A stretch of DNA of 64,000 nucleotides from Macquaria australasica (GCA_005408345.1 SEMN01000135.1:124001-188000), one strand, 5' to 3'. Shown: positions 22,800-35,219, counted from the first letter of the stretch. Program-made: numbers and translations. Notes: a model not told the origin generated them from the sequence alone.

Positions 22800-24890
22800 A
22801 GTCGGGTGACCACTTTCACATACAGTACAAGTAGTCATGTGATCTATTGTTAATTTAAAAATTTCAATTATAGCTGCTTTAAAGCCCCTGTGCGAAAGAC
22901 TAGAATATTTCTGACAACTCGCAGTAGTTATATAAAAAAAACAAAACACAGCCATCTGAACTAGTTTTTTTTTGTGTGAAAACAAAACTTAAACTATTAG
23001 AATAATTTGAAAGATCCCATAATCCCAAACAATGTACCGATAGGGGCTTTAACAATTAAAACCTGACCACAAACTGAACAAATGTTGATGCTCTTTTTTA
23101 ATGTATAATTTTAAAGTTCAATCTAAATGGAGGCCAATTCTAAAGGCAGACAAAACCTCATTTTTAAGATCATGACTCAGACGGTCCAAAACTCCCTTTC
23201 ACGGAGTCTTGGAACAAAAAGTTTTACACATTTGATTGCTAAGAAAAAATGAACAATCAGAGTTGCAAGAAATAACAAGCACAGAGGCTGGAAAAACTTT
23301 GAAGCCACACAAAGCAAATAACTCAGTGCTAGTAGTAATTCTGGTATGTTGAATTGTTATATAATAGACATTTATCTGGATGTCTACAAAAGTTTAGTAC
23401 GTGTCAGTTACAGGCCACCATAGATAAAGGGACTGAAGTGGTGAGAAGGTGTGAGTGAGGACTGACAAAATTTTTACTTAAAACCGATTTATTGAAAAAA
23501 GTCTATATTGGAAGTTAAATAAGTGTTTGTCTGTCAAGATTATGGAAAACTCATCCGTTCTGTTCTTATATTACATGCTTATATTTGCCATCAACATCCT
23601 CTCCCTCTTTGTTTTTGTCATCGTCATCCTCACCATCCTCTTCCTTCTCTTATTCATCCTCATCATCACCTTCATCGTTGCATATTGATTTTGTCGTAGC
23701 TCTCCAGGCGTGCGCTGACCTTTCATATGAGGTGCTCGTTCTTCAAGACTTCAAGAGGTGAGAATGATTGATGTCTAATCTTTGATATCCTCTGAAGATG
23801 TGTGTGTGTGTGTGTGCATGTGAGTACGCTGTGTGTTTGCGTGTGGGTTGGTTGCTTAGGACCTCCTATAGTTAAGGAACCAAAGGTCCTCAGGGTATTA
23901 GAGCGGGAGATCAGGGAGTCAGCTCACACACACACACACACACACTCGCACTCACAAACACACTTGTACACACACACGTTTGCGCGCGTTGTGGTGTCTC
24001 AGCGACCTCTTGGTGAGTTCAGTGGCAAGGCGTGGTGAGAGTAGTCGTTTGAACCTACAGATCTTAAAGATCACACACACACACTGACAACCACACACAC
24101 AGATTAATGTTAAAAGAAGGAAACAGTTGATCCTTTTTTTTTTCTGCGCATGGGGGTTCAGGGGTTGGACTGGTGAAAGGAAAGCACTGGTTTAACGACA
24201 TTACATTTCCTCAGAAGCCAAAAAGAGATGGTTACCTTGGTCTGACAGGAAACAAAACCAGGAAACAAAGAGGTAAGAAAAGCAAGTAAGTGAACATTGA
24301 GTTGAGATTGTTTCGTCAACTACGGGTTGCCAAATTCAAGAATATAACTGTCAAGCTCAACTTTGGCCTCTGAACAACAGCTCCTGTGAAAAAAACTACA
24401 AACGTGGCAGCGCAGGTACTTACGCCATCTTAACTTGGTTTTGTCCATATCCATAAAACTCACCAACGCTTTCTTCTTAAGTCATTTTTTCAACTTTCTA
24501 GTTGTAATCTCTGCTGTCTAAAAACTCTGTCCTGCTGTTATTACAGACTCGTCTAAGGAAGCCGTGGCCAATCAACTCATCCAAGGACTTGCCTCTTCTG
24601 ACGTTTAGACCGCAAACTTATGGGACTTATGGGAAATGGTGTTCATTAAAAGCAGCTAAAAAACATAAATTGAATATGCAACAATTCAATTTATACCCTT
24701 TTATGGAGTTCAAAGATGGTCTTGGGATTTTTGAAAAAAAGATACGACTTATAAATGCAGGACCACCTCATGCAACTGTGGGAGGGAAAAATGATTTGGA
24801 AATTAAATTTCAAGCGGTAATCAGTATTAAAAGTAATTTTAATATTGTTACTTAAAATGAAATGGCAACACTGGGAAATATAAAAACATT
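22800..24890. other. non-coding, no gene seen
   Basis: AT-rich sequence with a TCATC-rich stretch (23590-23680) and (CA)n runs (23925-23965, 24072-24100). An 88-codon open frame at 24589-24855 has no family match and random-looking composition. Confidence 0.5.
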
Positions 24891-24894
24891 AATG

Positions 24895-25130
24895 TGACAT
24901 TAGTTAACACTGTGTGAGGAAAGAAGAGGCGGAGAAGCAAAGAAAGTATTAGCAAGCGAGAAAAAAAGGAGGAAGAGAGAAAGAATGAAAGAGTTATGTA
25001 AACGAGATGAAGAAAGAGGAGGGTGGAGTGAGGAAGAGGGGAGAGATGAAGGAAAAGAGAGGAGTCTTTAATGTGCGTGGGTCTTGTAAGGTCAGACGGG
25101 GGCTGGGGAGGGGGGGAAAGGTTACAGGAA
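24895..25130. repeat. purine-rich tract
   Basis: Mostly A and G on the plus strand (GGAAAGAAGAGGCGGAGAAG and similar), leading into the long (CA)n arrays. Low-complexity; its open frames are not taken as genes. Confidence 0.8.
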
Positions 25131-25172
25131 AGGTTACCATTATTTATTTAATCACTGATCCATCAGACGCAG

Positions 25173-25176
<4 letters not shown>

Positions 25177-25244
<68 letters not shown>
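25177..25244. repeat. (CA)n microsatellite
   Basis: Pure CA run of about 68 bp. A second run of about 43 bp lies at 25302-25344. Confidence 0.97.
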
Positions 25245-25248
<4 letters not shown>

Positions 25249-25300
25249 CAAATTCCCTCTCACATACACACACTTATTATCTCCCACTCACCTTTTTTTT

Positions 25301-25301
<1 letters not shown>

Positions 25302-25344
<43 letters not shown>
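25302..25344. repeat. (CA)n microsatellite
   Basis: Pure CA run separated from the previous one by 57 bp of CT-rich sequence. Confidence 0.97.
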
Positions 25345-25349
<5 letters not shown>

Positions 25350-25566
25350 TAACAGCTTAATCTTCTGTCAAATAAAACGTTTTTTGACACAGACCGAGGA
25401 GTGATTTTTTTTTCTCATACAGAATCAGAGTAGATAGAATTTATCTACAGTACAATAATGGAGACATAACCTGTCAACTTTAACTCTGAAAAAAAATCTT
25501 AATACACATATTAATGCCAGTTGGCAGTGTGCACCACACTAGTGATGTGTGTGCCTAGGGAGTCAG

Positions 25567-25690
25567 TTGGTCCACCACATTGGTTTCTCAACAACTATTG
25601 GATGGATTGCCATGAAATTTTGTGCAGACATTCATGTTCCCCAGATGATGACGCCCACTGACTTTGGTGATCCCAAAACCACATATGAAC
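25567..25690 (+). mobile_element. dispersed percomorph repeat
   Basis: Reads TTGGTCCACCACATTGGTTT, then CTCAACAACTATTGGATGG, GCCATGAAATTTTG and CACTGACTTTGGTGATCCC. I remember this order from a very abundant non-coding fish repeat. Truncated, no coding capacity. Confidence 0.7.
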
Positions 25691-25699
25691 ACTGATAAA

Positions 25700-26750
25700 C
25701 ATCCATGCAAGGTTTTGTGTAGTCTATACTAGAGATCCCCCAATCCAACTTTTCTCCCATACATAAAATCTGTATACCCCAAGTGTGTGCCAAGTAGCCA
25801 AGACCCAACCCTAGGGTCATGAATAGGAGACTTTTCTTCTTGAAGCAATGAACCACAGTCCCACAACAAAACCTGCAGGGAACCAAATGTGCAAAAAAAA
25901 AAAAAAAAAAGCTTTACCACACAGTGACTGTGCTGCACATCACTATACATATTTACATTAGAGTTCATTTTTATTGACTTTGAAACAAAGATGTTTTTGT
26001 TACTTAGTCTGCATCTTTTGATAGTTAGGCCAAGAGGCCTTTTTTAGTAAAGTCAGCTATACAGGTGGATTTCTTTCAGCATTTATATCTTTGTTTTTTG
26101 CTTTCAGTGCATGTACATGTTTAGATTGTGCTCATATTATTAATGTGACATTAGATTATAAGTTACACTCAAATACTTAGCTATTGTTATTAGTAGCTTA
26201 TTTAGCTTACTAAACTTGTAAGGTATGAAGAGCTGAAGGACGTTTATTGTTATCATTCTTATGGGTGTATTGGCTGTGATTTATGGGGATTATGGGAATT
26301 GTCAGCACATTTGGATCTTGTCTTTGACCAATCTTATTTTTTGGCAAAGGTATAATTAATTGTTATTGTTTCCACTGCAGCCAACAGAGTGCTTTAGCTG
26401 TTTTTGTTGCCCACAAACTGACATATTGAGGACATCTGGGAAATTCCATCACAAACATCGTTCCTACTACATTCATCCAAAAATAAGTCAGTTTTTCCTA
26501 TTAATATGGATACCAAATCTGCACTGTAGTTGCATTAATGTTGCATTGGTCTTTTAGACTGATCTCCTAACTAAGCTTTACTGAACACGAACTTAGTTGG
26601 ACAACTGCAGAAACTGCCAGTAACTACTACTGTTACCACAACTGCATTCTGTGAACTTTCCAAGGTATTTTTGGCCCAATTCCCTGTTGGATTTCTAACC
26701 CAACCTGATCCTGACATGAGTGCTGGGTTTCCTGGAACGTGTAAAGAGGC
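25700..26750. other. non-coding, no gene seen
   Basis: AT-rich with an A18 run near 25893. No splice-flanked frame or repeat family recognised. Confidence 0.5.
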
Positions 26751-26774
26751 GCAGGAAGACTAAAGAGAATAGGA

Positions 26775-26905
26775 GAGTGGTGCATCGCCTGTGCATGCAA
26801 AAGAATACTCATGAAATATGGAAGACTTTGGAATAGTCAATGTAATTAATGTTAGCGTTGAAACAAAACGTCCACCCCTGCTGTCATATCGCTTGTTCCG
26901 CACAC
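26775..26905. promoter_or_regulatory. candidate conserved non-coding element
   Basis: Contains GTGCATGCAAAAGAATACTC (octamer-like ATGCAAA), ATGTAATTAATGTTAGCG (paired homeodomain-type site) and CCTGCTGTCATATCGC. Dense unique sequence flanked by low-complexity DNA. Confidence 0.35.
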
Positions 26906-27029
26906 ACACATCTTATCCGGAAGAGACAGGGGTAGATGGATGGAAAGGATGATGGGAGGATGAAAGTGTCACACTCGTTTTTTTTCTGCCTTTTGTGGCC
27001 GAGAATGCCCCGAGGCAAGATTTAACAGA

Positions 27030-27560
27030 GGGAAGAGATAGAGAGAGGAAGTGAAGGATAGAAAAAAGGGACGCAAAAAAGGGAGGTGTCTCAGTGACAA
27101 TGCCAACCCCACCGCCATTACCTCCCCCCTCTCATTCCCTGCATGCCTCCCTCTCTCTGTTCGGTTCTCAGTTGCCTTGCTTGAGGCCTCACTAGCCCTT
27201 TGCAGGGCGCGACCTTGGTGGTCACTGAGCTGGCGTGAACATGCAAGAAACAGGCCATATGGGTGAGACAGAGCGAGGAATAGATGTAGAGATTCAAGGA
27301 GAGAGCTATCTAATCCTTGATTTGTCTCTGTGTCTTTTCTCCCCCTCCTCTCTCTCTCACACACACCGTCTGGGCTACATATGTGCTCCTTCACCCCTAT
27401 CTCTTGGCCTGGGCCGAGGCCAGTGCCCCTGCCACCTTACCCAGGGCAAGGGCTGCATATGTTGGGAAGGTGGGTACTACAGAGGGGGGGAGATGGGCTG
27501 GGTGGGCAGCAGATGGCTGAGCCCTAAGGCCTCCGCTGGTGTGGCCGGTGGTGAGTGTGT
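27030..27560. other. GC-rich low-complexity interval
   Basis: Purine tract followed by GC-rich sequence (27100-27250 and 27400-27560). Includes a self-complementary stretch CTTGGCCTGGGCCGAGGCC near 27402 and CCCAGGGCAAGGGC. Several overlapping frames are open, but none has splice signals or a family match. Confidence 0.4.
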
Positions 27561-27615
27561 ATGCATGTGGCGGGGGTGGGAGGTAGGTGTGTGTGGGTAG
27601 GTGGGAGGAGTGTCC

Positions 27616-27618
<3 letters not shown>

Positions 27619-27654
<36 letters not shown>
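27619..27654. repeat. (TG)n microsatellite
   Basis: Pure TG run followed by a GA-rich tract to 27790. Confidence 0.95.
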
Positions 27655-27656
<2 letters not shown>

Positions 27657-28742
27657 TGTGTGCAGGTTTTCTGCTTGGAAGGATGGATGGAGGGGCACCA
27701 GTGCAGAAGAACTTCTTCTGGTCACGGCGAGAGAACAGGGGAAGGGGAAAGAGAGAGAAGGAAAGGAGAGATGGAGAAAGAGAAAGTGTAGATGAATCCA
27801 ACACAGCGGAACAAGCGAGAAGCTCTACCTGTCTTCACCTGGGTGTTTTTTATCACCCTCATTTTTCTTCACACACATTGTGAGCAGCAGCATGAGAACA
27901 CTTTTTGAAACAGCAGCAGCAGATCCAAGCTATTTGATGCTGTTGGTTCTTTTCAACAGCTGGTAAAACCACTCTTAAATCTTTGTGCAAGTGATTCACA
28001 ATTTGATATCATTGGTTTCTCTCATTTCTTTACTCTAAGATTCTTCAAAACTACATTTGACATGCTGTTGGTAGTTTGGAGTGCAAGCTTGGCTTGTATC
28101 ATTTGCCCTGCTTCACAGTGAGGATAAATGGTCCACCTACAGTATGGGTGGTATCTGAATCTAGATCCAGAATGATAATATTTTCTAAACAGTAAACAAG
28201 TGTTTAAGTTAATGTCAGCCTTACCTTAATAATAATTTTTTTGCCAGCATCTTTCTCTAACCTTTAAGTTTTGGTGTTTCAGTATGAGGATTTTTTGAAA
28301 AATTGATTTTTTTTTTAGAGGACTTACTCATTACAAGTTACACATCAATTATTGACTAGTGTTTTGTTTCGGTTGTCTTATTTGATAAAGCATCATGAAG
28401 ACTGTGTTAGCTAGATGGTGAGGGTGAGAAATGTACTTGATATTCTTGTGTGTGTTTGTTGAACATTTGCATTCGTCGTACGCAGCCGTACGTGTATTGT
28501 CCGAGTATATGCGTGTGTGTGTGTGCGTGCGTGTGTGTGTGTGTGTGTCTTGAATGGGTGTGTATATGGCCTCTGGCACCCTGTCTCCTCTCTGCCCTCC
28601 AAGGAGGCGAGAGAAAACCGTCCATGCCGCCCTTCCTCACATGTGGGAAGGAGACAGGGAGAGAAAAAGACGAGAGGGAGGCAGAAGATATCAGTTTTGT
28701 CCTTCATCTCTCCCACAATCCACCTCTTCTGCTCCATTACAG

Positions 28743-28772
28743 ACGAGGAGAGTGTCCCGAAGACGCTCGCAG
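28743..28772 (+). other. candidate 30-nt microexon (unassigned)
   Basis: A C/T tract ends in CTCCATTACAG, followed by 30 nt and the donor G|GTATGA. Frames read TRRVSRRRSQ or, in phase 1, (G)DEESVPKTLA(G). Splice signals are good on both sides, but a 30-nt block can arise by chance and the product is not recognised. Confidence 0.25.
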
Positions 28773-28798
28773 GTATGACACAGCTGCCACGCTCTGAA

Positions 28799-28864
<66 letters not shown>

Positions 28865-28892
28865 TGCAGGTATGGGCCAGTTGCCATGCTCT
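28769..28892. repeat. 27-bp direct duplicate flanking a (CA)n run
   Basis: 28769-28795 and 28866-28892 both start GCAGGTATG and end GCTCT, with 22 of 27 positions identical. The (CA)n array at 28800-28861 lies between them. Confidence 0.8.
28800..28861. repeat. (CA)n microsatellite
   Basis: Pure run of about 62 bp between the two duplicate copies. Confidence 0.97.
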
Positions 28893-28946
28893 AGATAATT
28901 GGCTGTTGAGGGTGCAGCTTGTTAGCCAGCCACAGCTGACATGCCA

Positions 28947-29011
<65 letters not shown>
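28947..29011. repeat. (CA)n microsatellite
   Basis: Pure run of about 65 bp, the second array within 150 bp. Confidence 0.97.
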
Positions 29012-29015
<4 letters not shown>

Positions 29016-29199
29016 TGAAAGAGCCAAGAACTGAACGGAGAGCAACCAAGGATGCAGTGATGACTCAATCCTCTTCCTTCGGGCTCTTTCTTTCTATATT
29101 TCTTTCGTTCTTCTTTTCTGGCATTTGATCCCTTTCTCTGAATCTTCTCATCCCTCTTTCACATTTTTCCTGTCTTTTATCACTTCTATGTCTCTCTCA

Positions 29200-29325
29200 G
29201 GCAGATGGGTCGGCCTGCTGCTCCTGATGTTTCTATTAAAATTACATTACCAGCCATAAAAACTTGCGTTGGATCGTCCAGCAGCTCATTCATAACCATT
29301 TAGCCTGCACCTGTTTGGTAGAAAG
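29200..29325. promoter_or_regulatory. candidate conserved non-coding element
   Basis: Contains TTCTATTAAAATTACATTAC, CAGCCATAAAAACTTG (CDX/HOX-type CATAAA) and CTCATTCATAACCATTTAGC. Unique and complex between a pyrimidine tract and TG repeats. Confidence 0.35.
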
Positions 29326-29474
29326 GTGTGTGTGTGTATGCCGTTTGTGTGCGTTTGTGTGGGACTGAAACATGTCAGAAGAAGGCAACTGTAACGTACG
29401 GAACTCACACCTTCATCACCCACATGTCCACACACACCCATAGACACACACACACACATGCACACACCCCACAG

Positions 29475-29514
29475 ACTCCCAGAAGGTCATCCCCTCGGAG
29501 AATGTCTGTTTGAA
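29475..29514 (+). other. candidate 40-nt exon (unassigned)
   Basis: Preceded by CACCCCACAG with a CA-rich, hence weak, tract and followed by A|GTAAGG, a strong donor. Frames include SQKVIPSENVCL and LPEGHPLGECLFE. It can be chained in phase after 28743-28772. No family recognised. Confidence 0.2.
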
Positions 29515-29789
29515 GTAAGGACCTCTGTCGCGAGCTGCTGGAGGCCTGATTCACTGTCAGGTGTGTTTGTCTGTGTGTGGATTTTTACATACTTATGCAT
29601 ATGTGTGTGTGCGTGTGTGTTTCTCTATATTTATGAATGTTTGAGTTGCTGTGTTTATTATGAAGCCATATGAGTGTAACAACAGGAATTTCTGTTTGTA
29701 TTGTGTTTGCATGCTTTTGAGTCTAATCACTTATGTCCTCTATATGGACTTCAGTGTTTTCTGCAAGTCTGCTCATGCAACAGTGTGTG

Positions 29790-30000
29790 TGTGTGTGGAA
29801 GTTAAGCGCCACAGGCAGTGGTTGTCCATGCCTCCTGGTAATGGATACTAATGGCCCTGGGCAGGCCTCCATGGAGCAGGGGGGTAGATTTGTCTGTTTG
29901 ACCCCATCCTGCTGCCCTCACCCTGGGAGGGGAGGGCCTGAGGGGTGGGAGGCCCTATGGGGTCTGGGTCACCATCAGCATGCATAACGCTCAACATAAA
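29790..30000. other. GC-rich non-coding block
   Basis: CCTCCTGGTAATGGATACTA, then GC-rich sequence with repeated CTGGG/CCCAG and GGGAGG motifs, ending CAGCATGCATAACGC. No coding frame with splice support. Possible regulatory element. Confidence 0.25.
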
Positions 30001-30920
30001 CACACACTGTTAGCTGTGTAAGTGACAGTGTAGGCACGCAGGCTCACATCACACACACTACAAGGTTACAAAAGCTTCTGAGATGATTAGAGGACCAGCA
30101 GTATGATTGTGATTCTTTAAAGCAGTCTGAATATATGTTATAGTACTTCATATTGATAGTGTTTTTTTACATGCTCTATGTATGAACTTGTGCATTCAAT
30201 TGTGTATTCAAAAAAAAAGGATAAAACCATCCTTTCTAAAGAGCACCTCTTAGAAAAAGAAGCTTGTTTATTGAATCTTTAAAGTGTCATTCCATCAATA
30301 AAACGGTGAGGGACACAGGTGCAGATACATGCTGTACACATACGTCTTTCTATCTCTGCTACATCCTTTTTAAAGTGGCCATTTTTTCATGGCATGCCTC
30401 TCAAAACCCAGAAGCCCTTTGGAAGTGAACAAAACAAAGGGCCTTCAAGGAGCTAAATGTGTCATGTGTAAATTGTCTCATAGAACTTAATTCTTTACGC
30501 GTAAATGGAGGATCAATTAGCCAGTAAGGTGTTTTTGTTGCCATTGTGTGATCGATGTTTGATTGCTGCTTTTTGACCCCTTTTTGCATTTCAGCTAAAG
30601 CTTAAACACGTGGGAGGATGTAAAGTGATGGAATTCTTCCTGTATAACTGTTGAACATTGGTGCAAAACATCTCGAAGAAGAAGAGAAGATGTGGCCATG
30701 TTGGAAAAGGTTTTTAAGATCCACTGTGCACTTGTTGTGTGCTGCTGATTAAAGCTTTTTGCAGAAAAGTGACATTTCGTTTCTGTGCCTGTAAAGGTTT
30801 TGTAGAGCAACCGACCTCCAAGCCAAGAGTAGCTAAATTTGTTCTTCCTTTTTCTCCTTCTATCTCCAAGTAGGTGAATGTCAAAAGGAGGGGAGCGGTT
30901 CAGGTAAACAGGGCTCTCAG
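30001..30920. other. non-coding, no gene seen
   Basis: AT-rich unique sequence without recognisable motif or frame. Confidence 0.5.
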
Positions 30921-30939
30921 GGGAGAGGTGACCTTTGGG

Positions 30940-31130
30940 TTCGCAGTCAGGGGGACAAAAAGGGGAGGGAGAGGGAAGGGAGGGAGGCCGAGAGGAGAGA
31001 ACAAGGTTGAGTGCGGGGAGAGTAGAGGAATGAAAAGGCATAAAACAAGACGAGAGGAAGAGGAAGGGGAAGAAGGAATAAGAGAAAAAGATGGTGAGGG
31101 GGGAGATGAGAAGGGAAGAAAGAAAAGGAG
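30940..31130. repeat. purine-rich tract
   Basis: Almost entirely A/G on the plus strand for about 190 bp. It could form triplex or non-B DNA. Its open frames encode only Glu/Lys/Arg/Gly runs. Confidence 0.85.
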
Positions 31131-31139
31131 CCTGCTGAC

Positions 31140-32130
31140 TTTAGCTTCAGAAAGTACATGAAATTTGTTTTACACACTTTCTGAATTTAAAGAATCGGAA
31201 AATAAACTTGCTCACTAGTCATTTAAGGCATTTTTCTATTTTATGGTACATTTGAACAATGAAAGTTAAACACATAATGTATCTCACTTTGGGGGTGGGT
31301 TGAGTTTTGATAAAAGCACTTTTGATTTAATACAAATTTCTTCAAGTGTCTCACCCAGGCATTTACTTTTGATTTTCGGATCCAAGCCAAACATGTGATC
31401 ACGATGCTAGCCAGGTGGACTTATACGTTACCTGTTGAGTTTATGACCACTACTAGTACTATAGAGCAACGTTTTTCGTGAGTGGGGCCATGCAATTCAC
31501 ATCCTGCCACTGGTTTTCACACTGATCAGCTGATTGATAGTTGGTGTTGGTCATGCGCAAAGAAACGTAGCAATGTCCGGAGAAAGGCAAGGAAGAAGAG
31601 ACTGCCAGCAAGCTAACATGAATGCAAACAATGAACAATTCAAGATATTTTTAAAATAATTTTATGAGGAAGAAAATCTGCTTAACGCGTTTGTTAGACC
31701 TCAAGGAAACACATAATGCGCTTTGGTGACACTGAATGTAAATATAACTTTTGTTTGTTTACAAGAAAACTCCACATGGCACCTTTAAACTTGGGAATTT
31801 TACACATTGATGTTGGATCAATTTTTGTCCACATATGATGCAGCATGTTGTCAACCAGACTGCTCTGTCTCCATGCTGAGGAACACTGAGATCAAATTAA
31901 ACTTTTAAAATGGAAAGTGTGAAAAGAAATGTGTCTAGACTCAGCACCTCCATCCCATTATCTGGTACATGAAAGGCATGGATATTTCAGCTTAAAGCCA
32001 CAAGCTGAAGGATTTACTCGTGGTATGTTTTTTAAATCAAATTCTCCAAGATGACTTTAAAATAGAAAAGTTTGGCGCATCATTTGTGCCACCTGCCCAC
32101 AGCAGGGAGGGGTGTGTGTCTTAACTCATC
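31140..32130. other. non-coding, no gene seen
   Basis: AT-rich with one short complex patch (31500-31620). No gene or repeat recognised. Confidence 0.5.
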
Positions 32131-32139
32131 AGTAGGGCT

Positions 32140-32650
32140 GTATTCAGATCAATGTCTCCTCTCCACAGGTAACTGCCACTGCTCATAAGGCTGACTCTCC
32201 TCACGTTACGGGAGGCTCAGTGTGGTAATGTTCAGAGGAGAACAAAAGTGATAGATTCCCTCTTTGAGCTCTCTATCCTTCTACCTCTCTATTCCCATCT
32301 TTTTCTCTCCCATGTGTGTCATCTCGCACTGAAACTTTTTTCGTCATGTTTCACTACCTTTCTCCACGTCCCTCTCTCTTTCACTTCTTTCTCCGACTCC
32401 TGTTCACTCTCTGTCTCCCAGCGTGGCAGGCAGACATCAGTAGCCCTAGGGAAGTGCTTCGCTGTGGGAAGGAGCCTTGGCTTTAAGTGGCTCTAAGTGG
32501 CTCTCGCTGTTTGTCTCTTTAGTTGTTTATTTTCTCCATCGCTCACCCCGGGCAGGGAGGAGAGAGGGACACTTAGCGCCGGGAAAAACACAGCGTGGCC
32601 AGGCAGGGAGGTTTAATACTGCTTAGTAGCCTGCAGAGTTTACATGTGAG
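32140..32650. promoter_or_regulatory. candidate conserved non-coding blocks
   Basis: Two complex blocks, 32140-32240 and 32420-32640, separated by a pyrimidine tract. The second has a tandem TAAGTGGCTC (near 32484 and 32496), CGCTCACCCCGGGCAGGG, a TTTAATACTGC site and CGCCGGG. Not coding over any useful length. Confidence 0.35.
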
Positions 32651-33645
32651 GGAGGCACAGAGAGACAAAGTGCAAGTGTGTGTAAGTTTATTATTGCAGT
32701 TTTTGTGTGTGTGTCATTTTATCATTAGAAATGTTATAAAGATGTCAGAGGGCTTGTGCGCATTTTACTGTGTTGTTGTAATTATAGTGTGTGCGCACAT
32801 GTGTGTGTGTTTGTATTGACAAAGCCAAAAGGTCCAGGTATGACCTTCTAAGATGACATTATTTGCCATTGATTTGCCTCTGTTTCATTTTTTGTCTCAC
32901 TGGGACTACTGGACCAACAATTGCCCTCTATTGTTCTGTTTTTAAAGACAAACAGCTACTTAATGTTCCCTCATGAAAAAGGTGAAACTGTTGTGTTTTG
33001 GTCAATGCCTCAAATCAGGCCTGTAAATTTAAACCTGACCCATACCAAAGGCCAAGTGTTTTTGTTCAGACTCAACCCAAAATACCAACAATGTTTTTTA
33101 AGAGCTCAAACCAAACTAAGGCCCCAAGATGTTCATAATCTATGGATTCACTGAAGTACTCAAAGACAGTGGTATGATTGCAGAATTGGTTGTGTGACCA
33201 ATTAAAAAAAATACTGCGCATGGTGAATCTAGCACTATATGCATTAAATTAGCATTGTAACAACAGACTTTGGTTGACATGAGGCATCCTTATTTCCATT
33301 TTCAGGGACTTTTGTATTATTTAGACCCCAGTTAACTTTCCCAGTCATAATTATGACTTAGGTTAAAGTCAAAAGTCTTGGAAGTCAGAACCTGGTATGG
33401 TAACTCCCATATGACATGAAACTGGCATAAGATCCAAGATCTCTGTTTGAGTCCTGTTTTTAAGTTAGAGTTATATCTTTATTTGAGATATACAGAATTA
33501 CACTATTGTCCTCTTTGGACAAACATCTCTGTTGAGTTTTCAGGAGCTTGATTGGAATTTATCAATAATATCTTATATAATAATACAATAATTTTTCCAG
33601 AAAGTCAATGAGCTGTACACATTGTACTTTCTCTACAGGTTCTAG

Positions 33646-33740
33646 AGCAGCCGTTCTCAACCAGTGTGCCGGGGCCCAAAGGTGGGCCTCAGAACGCCTT
33701 CTAGTGGGCCGCGGAGGCAACGGTACTGCCAAATGGTGAG
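33646..33740 (+). mobile_element. hAT-type element end (fragment)
   Basis: AGAGCAGCCGTTCTCAACCA followed by GTGTGCCGGGGCCC resembles the CAGNGGTTCTCAACC ends of non-autonomous hAT elements. GTGGGCC repeats follow. The other terminus was not found. Confidence 0.45.
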
Positions 33741-34400
33741 ATTAAAATAAAAATGATTTGTTCATATAAAAGATTGATTAGTGCAGCTTTAAGTTTTGAC
33801 ATATAACACCCAGCCTATGCTCCCCTGGATCTGTCCGTGGTGCTGATTTTCCCTTCACACAGACAGGGCTGCCTGATGATTTGTCATTTACCCTGATTCA
33901 CAGTAACAAACCCTTCTCTATGGTACTTTACCAGCATCAGTAGAAGAAGGATTGACTTTCTCTGATGCAACATGTACAGTAAATAACAATGATATTTTAT
34001 AAGATGATTACAAATCTGATCTGAGAGCAGGAGTTATTTGGATTATATGCCTGTTCTCACCAAGGCACGATACATGGAAGGAAAGACAAGTAAAGTAAAG
34101 CAAAGGCACTATCAAATATCCATCATCCACATACTGTACATCCACATAGACGCACATATAAAAGCATCTAAATGTGTCCAACTGGCTTCACAGACAGAGA
34201 CCTCTCGTTGAGTTGCAACTGAAAGTAACTCTGTTTGTTGGCATGAGCATGTGTTGTTCAAAGATTAAGGCAAATAGGGGTTTAATTTCTCTAAGTGGTA
34301 TGCAAGCATGAGCTGTGAATTCATGCGAAATGCCAAGCGAGCATGTGTTTATAAATGTGTGTGTGTGTTTGTGTGTGTGTGTTTCCAAGAACCTAAGCGA
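33741..34400. other. non-coding, no gene seen
   Basis: AT-rich sequence and a short TG run near 34350. Confidence 0.5.
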
Positions 34401-34974
34401 GTGCATCTTAGTGTGTAATGCGTGCAAGGCCAGGCAGATGTACGGAGAGAAATTAGCGCTCTCTTAAATACTCACCTCACCTCACACGTATCAGCACACA
34501 CCTCGCAAATGAACACTTCCACATTGTAATGAGGATTACCTGCATGGCCTCACATTGCACTTCTCGTCCCCTTGCAAACACACACACACTTGTGCAGTTG
34601 CTCATCTGTCCTTGTTCCATCCTCCCCCTACCACTCTTTCTTGTTCTCATCCTTGTTTTCTCTCTCTCTCTCTCTCTCTCTGACACACACACACACACCC
34701 CTCCAGTGTCCTAGCTGTCTCAACTTGAGCAGCAAATGAACACAATTAGCCACGGCTCCACAAACACACACTGGGGTATTGTTTTGCTCACACTCACTCA
34801 GACCTTAATCTGGTGCTCCAGAGGGACCTTGTGTGTGTGTGTGAAGGCGGTCGAGGGGAAGCATTGCAGAGCCCAGCTGACAGAAGGGGCTTCCAGGCCT
34901 TTTTTCCCCTCAGAGGTTTCCACGACGATGTTCAACTCCTCGCGCCTTAGTCCTTGCTGTGCTCGCCTCAGTAC

Positions 34975-34975
34975 T

Positions 34976-35006
<31 letters not shown>

Positions 35007-35012
35007 ACACAC
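34975..35012. repeat. (CA)n microsatellite
   Basis: CA run with a single T interruption. Confidence 0.95.
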
Positions 35013-35155
35013 TCTTTGAGCAATGGCCCATTCGGCTTGAATGCATTTCAAACACGCCACAGCCTTCGGTCAGAGCCAGATGTTACAGGGTGAACAAAGG
35101 CATTGAGTCACAAGTTACTGTTCTCAACAGCAGGTTGAGCCTCAGGTCATTATTA

Positions 35156-35158
<3 letters not shown>

Positions 35159-35207
<49 letters not shown>

Positions 35208-35219
35208 ACACACACACAC
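35159..35219. repeat. (CA)n microsatellite
   Basis: CA run of about 60 bp with one CCC interruption. Confidence 0.95.

Noticed and set aside
24589..24855. 88-codon plus-strand frame
   Set aside because: AT-rich random-looking composition, no splice context, no family.
28411..28887. 158-codon minus-strand open frame
   Set aside because: Two thirds is Val-Cys and Thr-His repeat translation.
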